From contig NZ_FNSI01000002.1 in the NCBI RefSeq assembly GCF_900104955.1, positions 372,001 through 436,000 of the forward strand: 64,000 bases of DNA, written 5' to 3'. The notes beneath the pieces were generated by a model, which was given only the letters and a program-made list of their open reading frames with translations, was not told the DNA's origin and searched no databases. The stretch is from Beijerinckia sp. 28-YEA-48. GTDB taxonomy: Bacteria; Pseudomonadota; Alphaproteobacteria; Rhizobiales; Beijerinckiaceae. Numbering within the stretch: position 1 is the stretch's first letter; each line of letters starts with the position of its first letter. Of the stretch, positions 24,916 through 34,188 are shown in pieces. Both the position numbers and the translations under genes were made by a program.

Positions 24916-24946
24916 TTGACCTTCCCCTGGCCGGAACGTGCAGCTT
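24916..24946 (+). promoter_or_regulatory. CueR-type promoter of copZ
   Basis: Plus strand: -35 TTGACC (24916-24921), 19-bp spacer TTCCCCTGGCCGGAACGTG, -10 CAGCTT (24941-24946). The dyad is less perfect than at the other three sites (GGAAC rather than GGAAG), but spacing and box order are the same. It rules out translation starts upstream of about 24953 for copZ. Confidence 0.7.
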
Positions 24947-24988
24947 CAAGAAACGGCGCTTATGCCGATGACGAGACACGAGAAGCCA

Positions 24989-25195
24989 ATGTTAAAATTG
25001 AACGTACCCGACATGACCTGTGGCCACTGCGCCGGAACCGTCACGAAAGCGATCCAGAGCATCGACGCGGGCGCCAAGGTCGATGTCGACCTCGAGACCC
25101 AGACCGTAACCATCGAAGCCAATTCCGACGGCGCGGCTTTCGCACACGCGCTCGAAGTGGCCGGCTATCCCGCCACCGTGAGCGGCGCAAGCTAA
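24989..25195 (+). CDS. copZ: Copper chaperone CopZ (single HMA domain)
   Basis: A 68-residue single heavy-metal-associated domain: MLKLNVPDMTCGHCAGTVTKAIQSIDAGAKVDVDLETQTVTIEA, with the metal site MTCGHC. It should carry Cu(I) in the cytoplasm and hand it to CopA. The start was set at 24989 because GAGAAG precedes it and the domain starts at once; an ATG at 24962 is also downstream of the promoter and cannot be excluded. It is divergent from copA and has its own CueR-type promoter. Confidence 0.9.
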   Translation: MLKLNVPDMTCGHCAGTVTKAIQSIDAGAKVDVDLETQTVTIEANSDGAAFAHALEVAGYPATVSGAS

Positions 25196-25206
25196 CGAGC
25201 TATTTC

Positions 25207-25234
25207 GGGGGCGGAGCTTCATCTCTCCGCCTCC
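25207..25234. terminator. Hairpin between copZ and the RND pump gene ends
   Basis: GGGGGCGGAG-N8-CTCCGCCTCC gives a 10-bp stem with one G-T wobble, 12 nt after the copZ stop and 31 nt before the end of the convergent RND gene. No strong T tract follows on either side, so it may act as a barrier to transcription from both directions rather than as a classical terminator. Confidence 0.5.
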
Positions 25235-25264
25235 AACACAGCATTGTCTCTTGCGCTTCACGCG

Positions 25265-28200
25265 TTAGCCCAGGGGATCGCCTTCGACAGCCGCCACCGC
25301 GTTGACCCCGGATTTGGCGGCTCGCCGCAACACCAGCTTTCGGATGACGACGTAGAACACAGGCGTCAGGATCAACCCAAAGAATGTCACGCCCAGCATG
25401 CCGGCGAACACAGCGATGCCCATGGCATGGCGCATCTCCGCACCGGCTCCCGTCGCAACGACCAGTGGCACGACACCCGCGATGAAGGCGAGTGACGTCA
25501 TCAGGATCGGCCTCAGACGCAGGCGTGCCGCTTCGAGCACAGCTGCAACAGGAGCGCGACCCTTCTTTTCCTCTTCATGGGCGAACTCGACGATCAAAAT
25601 GGCATTCTTGGCCGCAAGACCGACCAAGACGACAAATGCGATCTGGGTGAAGATGTTGTTGTCGCTATTCGAGAGCCAAACACCGACGATGGCAGATAAC
25701 AACGCCAACGGCGCGATCAGCAGGACCGTGAAAGGCAATGACCAGCTGTTGTACTGCGCTGCCAGGATCAGGAAAGCCAGCAAGACCGCGAGCGGAAACA
25801 CAATCATCGCCGTGTTTCCAGCCTGTTTCTCCTGGAAGGTCAGATCGGTCCACTCGAATGTCATGCCGGCAGGCAGCGTCTCACGCGCGATCCGCTCGAT
25901 CGCCGCTGTCGCCTGTCCGGACGAATAGCCCGGCGCCGGACCTCCTGTGAGATCGAACGAGGGATAACCATTGTAGTGCATCACCCGGTCTGGTCCCGAA
26001 CTGGTCACGACAGCCGCAAGGGCCGCGAGGGGCACCATCTCGCCTGCGGCATTGCGAACCTTCAGGCGCGCAATGTCGTCTACTTCCGCGCGGAATGGCG
26101 CATCCGCCTGGACGATCACGCGATAGGTGCGGCCAAAACGGTTGAAATCGTTTGCGTACAAAGAGCCCAGATTGACTTGCAGTGTCTCGAAGATGGCCGT
26201 CAACGGAACACCTTGTGCTTTGGCCTTAACCCGATCGAGATCGACCTGAACCAGCGGCGCGTTCAACTGGAAGCTCGCCATCATGCCGGTGAGCTCCGGC
26301 GCTTGCGAAGCCTTCGCTATGATCTCGCCCTGCACCTTGGCAAGAGCTTCAAGCCCCAGGCCGGCGCGGTCTTCGATCTGGAGCTTGAAACCGCCGATTG
26401 TTCCGAGCCCTGGCACTGGCGGTGGCGGAAAAATGCCGACGAAACCGTCCGGAATCTGGCTGTACTTGCCCATCAGCCGTCCAGCGATCGCATTGGCCGA
26501 AAGCGACGGATCCTTGCGCTGGTCGAATGGATCGAGCATAGCGAAGACGACGGCTGCATTTGGCAGGTTGACGAAGCCGTTCACAGAGAGCCCCGGAAAG
26601 GCCACGACGCTTTCAACGCCCGGTTCCGCCATGGCGATCCTGGACATTTCTTTGACGGCAGCCTCCGTCCGATCGAGCGATGCCCCAGACGGCAGTTGGG
26701 CAATACCGACGAGATAGTATTTGTCCTGCGCAGGTACGAAACCGGTCGGAATGCTCTGGAACCCCATCCAGGTCATTCCGACAAGTCCTGCATAAAGTGC
26801 CAGGATCACACCGCTGATGCGGATGGCGCGCCGTGCCGCGCCGACATAGGCGTTCGAGGCCCTCTCGAAAAAGCGATTGAACAGGCGAAAGAACCAGCCG
26901 AAGGCGAAATCGATGCCACGGGTGAGCCAATCGCGACTTGACCCGCCGTCGTGCGGCTTCAAGAGAACGCCCGCCAGCGCCGGCGAAAGCGTCAGCGAGT
27001 TGATCGCCGAAAGAACGGTCGAGATCGCAATCGTGACGGCGAACTGCCGATAGAACTCTCCCTGAAGGCCCGACAGAAATGCGGACGGAATAAATACCGC
27101 GGCGAGAACGGAGGTGATCGCGATGATCGGCGCGGTCACCTCGTCCATCGCCTTGCGGGCCGCTTCCTTCGGCGTTTCGCCAAGACCGATGTGCCGTTCG
27201 ACATTCTCGACGACAACGATGGCGTCGTCGACCACGATGCCAATCGAAAGAACGAGCCCAAACAGCGACAAGGTGTTGAGGGAGAAGCCTAGTAGATACA
27301 TTACCGCAAGCGTGCCGATAAGCGATATGGGCACGGCCGCCAGCGGAATGATGGAAGCTCGCCACGTCTGCAGGAACAAGACAACGACAATGACGACGAG
27401 AATGATCGCTTCGAGCAATGTCTGCACGACAGCCGCCAAGGATGCGCGCACGAAAACGGTCGGATCGTAAGCAATCCGGTATTCCAGACCCTCCGGAAAA
27501 CCTCGTTGCAGCTGCTTCATCTCAGCCCGCACGGCATTCGAGACGTCCAGTGCATTTGCACCGGGTCGCTGAATGATCTGCATCGCGACGGCCGGCTCAC
27601 CGTCGAGCAGGCTACGCAACGCATAGGCATCAGCACCGAGACCAATCCGCGCCACGTCGCGCAGGCGCACGATCTGCCCGTCATCGCCCGTCTTGATCAC
27701 TATTTCGCCGAATTGTTCCTCGCTGGACAACCGCCCCAGCGTATTGACCGTGACCTGATAGCTGGCCGCATCGGACGGCTGCTGGCCAACCGAGCCGGCG
27801 GCAACCTGGACGTTTTGCTCGCGAATGGCGGCGACCACATCCCTTGCGGTTAGTCCGCGTGCGGCAATCTTGGCGGGGTCCAGCCAGATGCGCATGGCAT
27901 ATTCACCAGCGCCCCATATGAGGACGTCGCCGACTCCTGGTAGGCGGGCGACTGAGTCGCGGACCTGAAGGGTCACAAAGTTGGAGATATAGAGAGGGTC
28001 ATAGCGTTTGTCGGGCGATACAAGATGCACCACCATCAGGACATCGGGCGACGTCTTTTGGGTCACGACGCCGATGCGTTGAACCTCCTCGGGCAGGCGC
28101 GGCAGCGCACGCGACACGCGGTTTTGCACCTGGATCTGGGCAATGTCGGGATCGGTGCCTTGAGCGAAAGTGACGGTGAGCGTCATTCTGCCGTCTGTGG

Positions 28201-28453
28201 CAGCCTGTGAGCTCATATAGAGCATGCCCTCGACACCATTGATCGACTGCTCGAGTGGCGAGGCCACAGTCTCCGCGATCACCTGCGGGTTGGCTCCCGG
28301 ATAGCTGGCTGTCACCTGCACGGTCGGCGGGGTGACGGACGGATATTCGCTCAACGAGAGCCGAAACAATGCTATCGCTCCCGCGATCAGCATGAGGGCC
28401 GAGAGGACAATCGCGAAGATCGGACGATTAATAAAAAAACGTGGCAGGTTCAT
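25265..28453 (-). CDS. RND efflux pump inner-membrane subunit (AcrB/MexB-like, HAE1 family)
   Basis: A 1062-residue RND transporter: PRFFINRPIFAIVLSALMLIAGAIALF at the start, QNRVSRALPRLPEEVQRIGVVTQK in the porter domain, VLSIGIVVDDAIVVVENVERHIG carrying the Asp-Asp pair of TM4, and GLAAKNAILIVEFAHEEE near the C-terminus. These are marks of drug/hydrophobe exporters of the HAE1 type, not of CusA-type metal RND pumps. Yet its operon has a CueR-type promoter. The start overlaps the adaptor gene by 4 bp (ATGA). No outer-membrane factor gene is next to it, so it must recruit a TolC-like protein from elsewhere. Confidence 0.95.
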   Translation of the reverse strand: MNLPRFFINRPIFAIVLSALMLIAGAIALFRLSLSEYPSVTPPTVQVTASYPGANPQVIAETVASPLEQSINGVEGMLYMSSQAATDGRMTLTVTFAQGTDPDIAQIQVQNRVSRALPRLPEEVQRIGVVTQKTSPDVLMVVHLVSPDKRYDPLYISNFVTLQVRDSVARLPGVGDVLIWGAGEYAMRIWLDPAKIAARGLTARDVVAAIREQNVQVAAGSVGQQPSDAASYQVTVNTLGRLSSEEQFGEIVIKTGDDGQIVRLRDVARIGLGADAYALRSLLDGEPAVAMQIIQRPGANALDVSNAVRAEMKQLQRGFPEGLEYRIAYDPTVFVRASLAAVVQTLLEAIILVVIVVVLFLQTWRASIIPLAAVPISLIGTLAVMYLLGFSLNTLSLFGLVLSIGIVVDDAIVVVENVERHIGLGETPKEAARKAMDEVTAPIIAITSVLAAVFIPSAFLSGLQGEFYRQFAVTIAISTVLSAINSLTLSPALAGVLLKPHDGGSSRDWLTRGIDFAFGWFFRLFNRFFERASNAYVGAARRAIRISGVILALYAGLVGMTWMGFQSIPTGFVPAQDKYYLVGIAQLPSGASLDRTEAAVKEMSRIAMAEPGVESVVAFPGLSVNGFVNLPNAAVVFAMLDPFDQRKDPSLSANAIAGRLMGKYSQIPDGFVGIFPPPPVPGLGTIGGFKLQIEDRAGLGLEALAKVQGEIIAKASQAPELTGMMASFQLNAPLVQVDLDRVKAKAQGVPLTAIFETLQVNLGSLYANDFNRFGRTYRVIVQADAPFRAEVDDIARLKVRNAAGEMVPLAALAAVVTSSGPDRVMHYNGYPSFDLTGGPAPGYSSGQATAAIERIARETLPAGMTFEWTDLTFQEKQAGNTAMIVFPLAVLLAFLILAAQYNSWSLPFTVLLIAPLALLSAIVGVWLSNSDNNIFTQIAFVVLVGLAAKNAILIVEFAHEEEKKGRAPVAAVLEAARLRLRPILMTSLAFIAGVVPLVVATGAGAEMRHAMGIAVFAGMLGVTFFGLILTPVFYVVIRKLVLRRAAKSGVNAVAAVEGDPLG

Positions 28454-29688
28454 CGACGGGCCTCCTGCGTGTCGCCATTGGCAACGCCGCCACCTGAACG
28501 CAGATCGAGCGCCATCGCGATCCGGTTCGGGATAACCTGCATGCCAGGGCGGACAAGCCCCTTAATGATGATCGTGTCCCCAGGGTTGAGGCCGCTTGCA
28601 ACGACGCGCAGTCCCTGGTTCATCGCGCCCAATTCAACCGGTCGATATTCGACCTTGTCTTCGGCCCCCAGCACCAGGACGTAGCGGCGTCCCTGATCGG
28701 TTCCGACCGCCTGGTCATCGATGAGAACGGTCTCTCGGGGCGCGCTCGTCGCAAGTTTCACCCGCGCAAACAGCCCTGGTGTAAGTCGGCCGTCGGGATT
28801 GGCTAGTACAGCTCGGGCGCGGATCGTCCCGGTACTACGATCGATGCGATTCCCGAGGAAGTCCAAGGTGCCTGTATGCGGATAGCCGCTCTCGGCGGTC
28901 AGCCCGACTTCCACCGGGAATGAAGTGCCTTTGCGCCCAACGGTCTCGGGACGGATTTGGCTCAGAAAACTCAGGTAGGTCGCTTCATCGATATCAAAAT
29001 AGACATATACAGGGTCAACCGACACGATCGTGGTGAGCAATGTCGCCGCAGCTCCGGATGCCCCGGTGACGAGGTTTCCTTCCGTCACAAGTACCCTGTC
29101 GACACGTCCGGCGATCGGGGCGGTCACCCGGGAATAGGAAAGATTGAGCTTGTTTGCAGCTACTGCTGCCTTCGCCTCCAGCACCTGTGCTTGCCGCTCC
29201 CGCTTCCTGGACAAGGCGTCATCAAAGGTCTTGCTAGAGATGGCTCCGGTCGGGAGCAGCCGCTGTGATCGGTCGAGATCAGTCTCGGATTGAGAAAGCA
29301 GAACCTCGGCCCGTTGCAGTTGCGCCTCCGCGTTCTGGAGCGCAACCTCAAATGAACGAGGGTCGATCTGGAAGAGCAACTGGCCCCGCTCAACGAGGCC
29401 ACCCTCCGGCACGCTGACGGATTCAAGCATACCGCCGACACGCGGCCGTAGCTCGATCGTTTTGGTGGCTGCGACGACACCGGTAAAATCCGACGATCGC
29501 GCGATCATCCGCGTGACGACTTCGGCGACCGGGACCTGCGGTGGTCGCGGGGTCATCGACACGCTCTTGCCAGTTTCGCTCAAGGTCAGTGTTTGGCTGA
29601 CGATGGCGGGTATCCCATTGAGATAAACAAACACCGCACAGCCTACGGCCGCTAAAGTGAAGAGCAATATCTTGAACTTCCTAGTCAT
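28450..29688 (-). CDS. RND periplasmic adaptor subunit (membrane fusion protein, AcrA-like)
   Basis: A 412-residue membrane fusion protein. An N-terminal hydrophobic anchor (KILLFTLAAVGCAVFVYL) lacks a lipobox Cys, so it is probably membrane-anchored. The lipoyl/barrel-sandwich region (IELRPRVGGMLESVSVPEGGLVERGQLLFQIDPRSFE), an alpha-helical hairpin with DLDRSQRLLPTGAISSKTFDDA and the beta-barrel domain follow in normal order. First gene of the RND operon and preceded by a promoter with TTGACC and a 19-bp TTCC/GGAA spacer, so it is predicted to be CueR controlled. Confidence 0.94.
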   Translation of the reverse strand: MTRKFKILLFTLAAVGCAVFVYLNGIPAIVSQTLTLSETGKSVSMTPRPPQVPVAEVVTRMIARSSDFTGVVAATKTIELRPRVGGMLESVSVPEGGLVERGQLLFQIDPRSFEVALQNAEAQLQRAEVLLSQSETDLDRSQRLLPTGAISSKTFDDALSRKRERQAQVLEAKAAVAANKLNLSYSRVTAPIAGRVDRVLVTEGNLVTGASGAAATLLTTIVSVDPVYVYFDIDEATYLSFLSQIRPETVGRKGTSFPVEVGLTAESGYPHTGTLDFLGNRIDRSTGTIRARAVLANPDGRLTPGLFARVKLATSAPRETVLIDDQAVGTDQGRRYVLVLGAEDKVEYRPVELGAMNQGLRVVASGLNPGDTIIIKGLVRPGMQVIPNRIAMALDLRSGGGVANGDTQEARR

Positions 29689-29750
29689 TTAACCGCCTCG
29701 TCGTCAGAATGCGCGACGTCTGCGACGACACCGCTTGATGATGTCTGGCG

Positions 29751-29781
29751 ACGCTAGTGCTTTCAGTGACTGGAAGGTCAA
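29751..29781 (-). promoter_or_regulatory. CueR-type promoter of the RND operon
   Basis: Minus strand: -35 TTGACC (29781-29776), 19-bp spacer TTCCAGTCACTGAAAGCAC, -10 TAGCGT (29756-29751). Compared with the copA promoter, -35 is identical, the dyad differs by one arm base, and -10 differs by one base. This puts the RND pump in the predicted CueR regulon. Confidence 0.82.
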
Positions 29782-30209
29782 CAGCCGGTTTGGGGCGTTG
29801 TGATCTGGAGCGTGAAAGAGGATTGGAGGCGATCCGATCGAAATCAACCGGTTTGGTACAGAAATTGTCGACCCCGCCGCCAACGCCTCCTCGCGGGCGC
29901 CGGCCGGAAGCGCAGTAATTAGAATGCTCGAAATCGTCCCGCGGAGGATCCCGCGATCGTCAGAAGCAATATGATTTCAATGAGCCTCGTGGAAATTCCG
30001 GCATGCACGGATGAGGGAGCGTCGATAGCATCCGTTAGCTCTGCTCCCATCATGGCTGCCGCGCGCATACCCAATGCATTGCAGGGTTGCTCCAGCGAGC
30101 TAGCCTGGAACATTTTCTCCGTCCAATATTAGAGCTAGTCTAAAGAAGTCTGGGCTTGAGGGGGCGGATGTTTCCGTCCGCTGCGGGTTTTGTGGGAGAC
30201 ATTATCCTC
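29782..30209. other. Divergent intergenic region, no gene seen
   Basis: About 430 bp between the RND promoter and the dehydrogenase small-subunit gene. A 64-codon minus-strand frame at 29919-30113 has no recognisable domain. The promoter of the dehydrogenase operon must lie here but no confident boxes were found. Confidence 0.4.
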
Positions 30210-30752
30210 ATGGATCGCCGGCAATTGTTGAAAGTCAGCGGCGCGTCGTTGGCCGTCGCCACCCCCCTGTCACTCTTCAATCCGCGCGAAGCGCGGGCGA
30301 AAAACCTTCCCTTTAAAATCCTGTCTCCGGACGAAGTCGCCGCGGTCGAGTCCCTTTCGGACGCGCTTGTTCCGGGCGCGCGGGCCGCTGGCGTCTCACA
30401 TTACATCGATCATGAGCTTGCAAGTCCCTCCCCTCGGCTGATGCTTCGCTTTGCGCAACTACGCGGGCCGATGGCGCCGTACTATCACGGCGCTCTCGCT
30501 GCGTTCGCATCTTCGATGAAGGCGCAGGGCAACAGCCCGTTTTTATCGCTTTCGCCTGATGCACAACACACGTTCATCGAAGCTTTGCGGACCGGAACGA
30601 TCAAGCCATGGGATGCTGGCGCGGTGGCTTCACCGGTCTTCTACGGGATGATGCGCAACGACGGTGTTGATGTCGTCTACGGCTCCGCCGACGGCTTCAA
30701 AGCGTTGGACATGCCGTACATGCCCCATATCATGCCAAAGACGACGTGGTGA
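30210..30752 (+). CDS. Gluconate 2-dehydrogenase subunit 3-family protein (Tat-exported small subunit)
   Basis: A 180-residue protein with a twin-arginine signal at its start (MDRRQLLKVSGASLAVATPL). The mature part LSPDEVAAVESLSDALVPG and a C-terminal YGMMRNDGVDVVYG block match subunit 3 of gluconate/fructose-type dehydrogenases. This subunit carries the Tat signal that exports the flavoprotein partner as a complex. Start 30210 chosen to put the RR motif at the N-terminus, after GGGAGA. The next gene, the GMC flavoprotein, begins within a few bases of its stop, as expected for a co-translated pair. Confidence 0.85.
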   Translation: MDRRQLLKVSGASLAVATPLSLFNPREARAKNLPFKILSPDEVAAVESLSDALVPGARAAGVSHYIDHELASPSPRLMLRFAQLRGPMAPYYHGALAAFASSMKAQGNSPFLSLSPDAQHTFIEALRTGTIKPWDAGAVASPVFYGMMRNDGVDVVYGSADGFKALDMPYMPHIMPKTTW

Positions 30753-30757
30753 CAACA

Positions 30758-32353
30758 ATGGCGACTGCAACACAAAACAAAACAAGCGCGCAGACCCATG
30801 ATCATGTCGATGCGGTCGTGGTCGGCTCAGGTGCCGCGGGCGCGCTCGTCGCAGCGAAGCTGGCGGCCCAAGGCAAGAAGGTCATCATCCTCGAAAGCGG
30901 ACGGTCGGTGCTGCCACCCGACATGATCAGTTCCGACATTTATGCGCGGTCGCTGCACTGGGGCGGCGGCATGGCGGAGCTTGAAGTCACGCAGCCGGTG
31001 ACCATCCGCACTTATTTCTCGACCGGTTCGCAGACCGGCGGAACGGCGGCGCATCACTACGCGGCCTGGTTCCGTCTGCACGAAGAAGATTTCCACATGA
31101 AATCGACGTTCGGTCAGGGTAACGACTGGCCGATCGCCTATTCGGATCTGCGCACATACTATGACCGGATCCAGGCAGAAGTCGGCATGGCGGGTGACGC
31201 GGAAGCTGAAGTCTGGCGACCGGCCGGCGATCCGTATCCGATGCCAGGATTGCCGGCATTCCAGGCGGCACAAGTTCTCAAACGCGGCTTCGATAAGCTC
31301 GGTTTGCGGACGGCGCCACTCCCCGTGGCGATCAATACGAGCGAATACAAGGGGCGAGCTTCGTGTCTATACGACGGTTGGTGCGACGCTGGCTGCCCGA
31401 TTGGAGCGCTCGCGAACCCGCAGACGATCTATCTGCATGAAGCGTTCCAGCATGGCGCCAAGCTCGTGAACGACGCACGCGTCACCCGTGTGTTGACAAC
31501 GTCGAACGGCAAGCGCGCCACGGGCGTCGAATATGTCGACCCTAAGGGAGCTCTACGGACGCAGTACGCCGATCTTGTCGTCCTTGCCGCGCTCAGCCAG
31601 ACACCGCGCATCATGTTTAATTCGACCAATGGCGCCCATCCGAACGGGCTCTCGAACCGCAACGGCATGGTCGGCAAGTACATTCTCGTCCACCCGACGC
31701 TCAACGTCTCCGGCCTGTTCGAGGACGAAACGGAGCCTCATCAGGGCGTGAGCATCGGTCTAATGGTATCCCAGGATGATTATGCCAAGGATCCGAAAAA
31801 GGGCTATCTGGCCAGCTATCAGTGGCTGGCGGCTCAAGCGATGAAGCCGAATGGACTGAACGGCCTCGCGGCGTCGCGGCCCGATATTTACGGAGCTGCC
31901 CTCGATCCGTGGATGAAACGTGCGGCCAAGCACTACGCCGCCATCCAGATGGTCGGCGAGATGATTCCGCGACCAGAGAACCGGATCGAGCTGTCGAGCG
32001 ACAAGGATCAGTTCGGCTTGCCATTGTCACGGCTGACGATTGCTTTCAGTGACAATGAACGGGCGCTCTACAATCACGCCTCGGCAGTTGGAAAATCGAT
32101 CTTAACTGCGGCGTCCGCGACAGAAGTATGGGCAAGCCCCCTCGTCAATCAACACTTCATGGGTGGAACGATCATGGGCACGGATCCTGATACGTCGGTA
32201 ACCGACAGCTACGGAATCACACATGAAGTTCCCAATGTCATGATCGCGGGCAACACACTGTTCCCGACGTCGGCCGGGGTCAATCCGACATTCACGACGC
32301 ATGCGATCGCATTGCGGGCTGTCGAGCACGTTCTTTCGAACTGGCCAGTGTAG
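30758..32353 (+). CDS. GMC-family FAD dehydrogenase (large subunit)
   Basis: A 531-residue GMC oxidoreductase: FAD-binding VDAVVVGSGAAGALVAAKLAAQGKKVIILESG, internal GGTAAHHYAAWFRL, a Cys-rich RASCLYDGWCDAGCPIGA segment as in gluconate/fructose dehydrogenases, and the C-terminal catalytic His in NQHFMGGTIMG and Asn in GVNPTFTTHAIAL. It has no signal of its own and should be exported with the Tat small subunit. A GTG at 30746 overlapping the previous stop is an alternative start. Substrate is a sugar acid or polyol by family, not defined here. The usual tri-haem cytochrome subunit is missing. Confidence 0.9.
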   Translation: MATATQNKTSAQTHDHVDAVVVGSGAAGALVAAKLAAQGKKVIILESGRSVLPPDMISSDIYARSLHWGGGMAELEVTQPVTIRTYFSTGSQTGGTAAHHYAAWFRLHEEDFHMKSTFGQGNDWPIAYSDLRTYYDRIQAEVGMAGDAEAEVWRPAGDPYPMPGLPAFQAAQVLKRGFDKLGLRTAPLPVAINTSEYKGRASCLYDGWCDAGCPIGALANPQTIYLHEAFQHGAKLVNDARVTRVLTTSNGKRATGVEYVDPKGALRTQYADLVVLAALSQTPRIMFNSTNGAHPNGLSNRNGMVGKYILVHPTLNVSGLFEDETEPHQGVSIGLMVSQDDYAKDPKKGYLASYQWLAAQAMKPNGLNGLAASRPDIYGAALDPWMKRAAKHYAAIQMVGEMIPRPENRIELSSDKDQFGLPLSRLTIAFSDNERALYNHASAVGKSILTAASATEVWASPLVNQHFMGGTIMGTDPDTSVTDSYGITHEVPNVMIAGNTLFPTSAGVNPTFTTHAIALRAVEHVLSNWPV

Positions 32354-32401
32354 GCGTCGCGGCGCCTGAAATACATCAGCCTCACTCGAATGAGCCGATA
32401 A

Positions 32402-32421
32402 GGGCCACTGGATTCTGGCCC
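32402..32421. terminator. Weak hairpin after the GMC dehydrogenase
   Basis: GGGCCA-N8-TGGCCC (6-bp stem) lies 48 bp after the dehydrogenase stop in the convergent gap with the cytochrome c gene. No T tract follows directly. It may help end transcription, but the call is weak. Confidence 0.3.
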
Positions 32422-32497
32422 GTCCCTTAATATGATCATGAGGCAGCGCTGAATCCTCTACGCGACCTCCAGACGCGCGCCCTGCCCTAGCGTTCCC

Positions 32498-32821
32498 TTA
32501 CAGGCTTTTCAGAAAATTGATGAAGTCGCTAATGCCCTGCGGGTTCTCGATCTTGAAGATCGGCATCCGGGGATGGGATGTGGACAGGCCCTCGGCAAAC
32601 GCTTCTTCCAAACTGTCGAGCGGATAGCGATTTTTCAACTCGCGAAAGGGCGGCGCTTCCTTATCGGTGCTCTCCGAGCGCTTGTCGATGGAATGGCAGA
32701 TCGCGCAGTTAGCTTTGGCCATCTGCTGTCCTCGGCGCACGCTCGAATTCGGCGCAGCGTGCGTGCTCGTCATGAGGAATGATCCAAACAAAATAGATAT
32801 TGCGACCAACCCAGCCCGCAT
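32498..32821 (-). CDS. Periplasmic monohaem cytochrome c
   Basis: A 107-residue class I c-type cytochrome. The signal peptide is about residues 1-22 (ends HA-APNSS). The haem motif CAICH lies near residue 39 and the axial Met is probably in HPRMPIF near residue 86. It is convergent with the GMC dehydrogenase and could be its electron acceptor, but it is not in the same transcript. A general periplasmic electron-carrier role is equally possible. Confidence 0.88.
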   Translation of the reverse strand: MRAGLVAISILFGSFLMTSTHAAPNSSVRRGQQMAKANCAICHSIDKRSESTDKEAPPFRELKNRYPLDSLEEAFAEGLSTSHPRMPIFKIENPQGISDFINFLKSL

Positions 32822-33220
32822 CTTCGCCCCTCAATTTTATCAATCGCCCCGAGAAAGTAGGTGCGCTTATAAGCGACAGCAGAAATTTCCTCAATAAGGA
32901 ACAAAAGAGCCCGTCATTGGCGAACCGGATGGCAGAGAGTGCCGAAACAAAGATAGTCAATACGACGATACCATTCGTCGCTTTCGGTCTGGGCAAAGAG
33001 TTTCCCGGCATGACCGGAGCTCTCACCGCACTCATGAAATCGCTGTAAAGGATCTGCTTGGACGATGATCAACCACGGGCGAATAAAACGAACATAGACG
33101 GCGGCTTGGCTGGAGCGAAAATTTTAAACGTCTTCGCCCTCTTCCTATCTGCGAAGCATTCGGCTCCTCGTTGAGCGGATAACGTCGCTCAATGGTCTGA
33201 GACTCCCGATGACCTGTTAA
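32822..33220. other. Intergenic region with a hairpin downstream of the diguanylate cyclase gene
   Basis: About 400 bp between the cytochrome start and the end of the diguanylate cyclase gene. TTGAGCG-N8-CGCTCAA (33171-33192) is a perfect 7-bp stem 28 nt beyond the cyclase stop. An 82-codon plus frame (32800-33048) has no domain and overlaps the cytochrome promoter region; it is not called as a gene. Confidence 0.4.
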
Positions 33221-34188
33221 TCATGCGCGATCGCGCCTAACGCGATCAGTCAGCGGGCCGTCAGACAAAATGGACGGGACCAGCTCGCCAAATATGATAC
33301 CCCTGATCTGATTCCTCCCGGCAGCCTTACTCTGATAGAGCTGGTTGTCTGCCTGAGCCACCCACAGGTCGGGCAACATTTCTGGCGCGCATTGTGCACT
33401 GGCTACGCCCACACTGATGGTGACATAGGAGCTAACAGCCGAACTCTCATGCGGTATGTTTAGTGCTTCGACTTGGATCTGGATTTCACGGGCCACCGTC
33501 ATCGCCGCGTCAGCGTCGGCGCCTGGAAGGACACAGGCAAACTCCTCGCCGCCATAGCGGGCTGACAGATCGGAGGCACGCTTGACGGCTCGATTGAGAG
33601 CCGCTGCAATCATCGCTATGCATCGATCACCAGCTGGATGGCCGTAAGTGTCGTTGAATTGCTTGAAAAAATCGATGTCCAGCAGGATTACCGAAAGCCA
33701 GTCCCCCGTCCGAGCGAGCCGGGCGGTTTCAACTTCCAACGTCCGTTCCAGGCGCCGCCTATTACTAAGGCCTGTCAACGCATCGACCACCGCCATTTCG
33801 GCGAGCTGATCGCGTAAGCGCTTTAGTTCGACATGATTACCGACACGTGCGCGCAGAATAACGGGTTGAATAGGTTTAGTAACATAGTCGATCGCCCCCA
33901 GGGAAAGTCCTCGGACCTCGTCTTCTGTATCGCCCAACCCCGTCGTGAAGACCACCGGCACATCGGCCAGCAACGCTTCCCGCTTCAAGCGTTCGCAGAC
34001 CTCGAAGCCGTCCATGCCCGGCATCAAGATGTCCAACAAAATGAGGTCAGGCAGAATGGCCCGAGCGATTTCCAACGCTTGCTCACCTGAGGTAGCGAAA
34101 GAGATTTCGTAGTTGTCTTCCAAAGTGGCGTTCATGATCTCGATATTGGAGATTTCGTCGTCCACGATCAATATCGTCGGTCTTTTGA

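Noticed and set aside
25976..26941. 321-codon plus-strand open frame opposite the RND pump
   Set aside because: Antisense shadow of the RND transporter, no domain, no start context.
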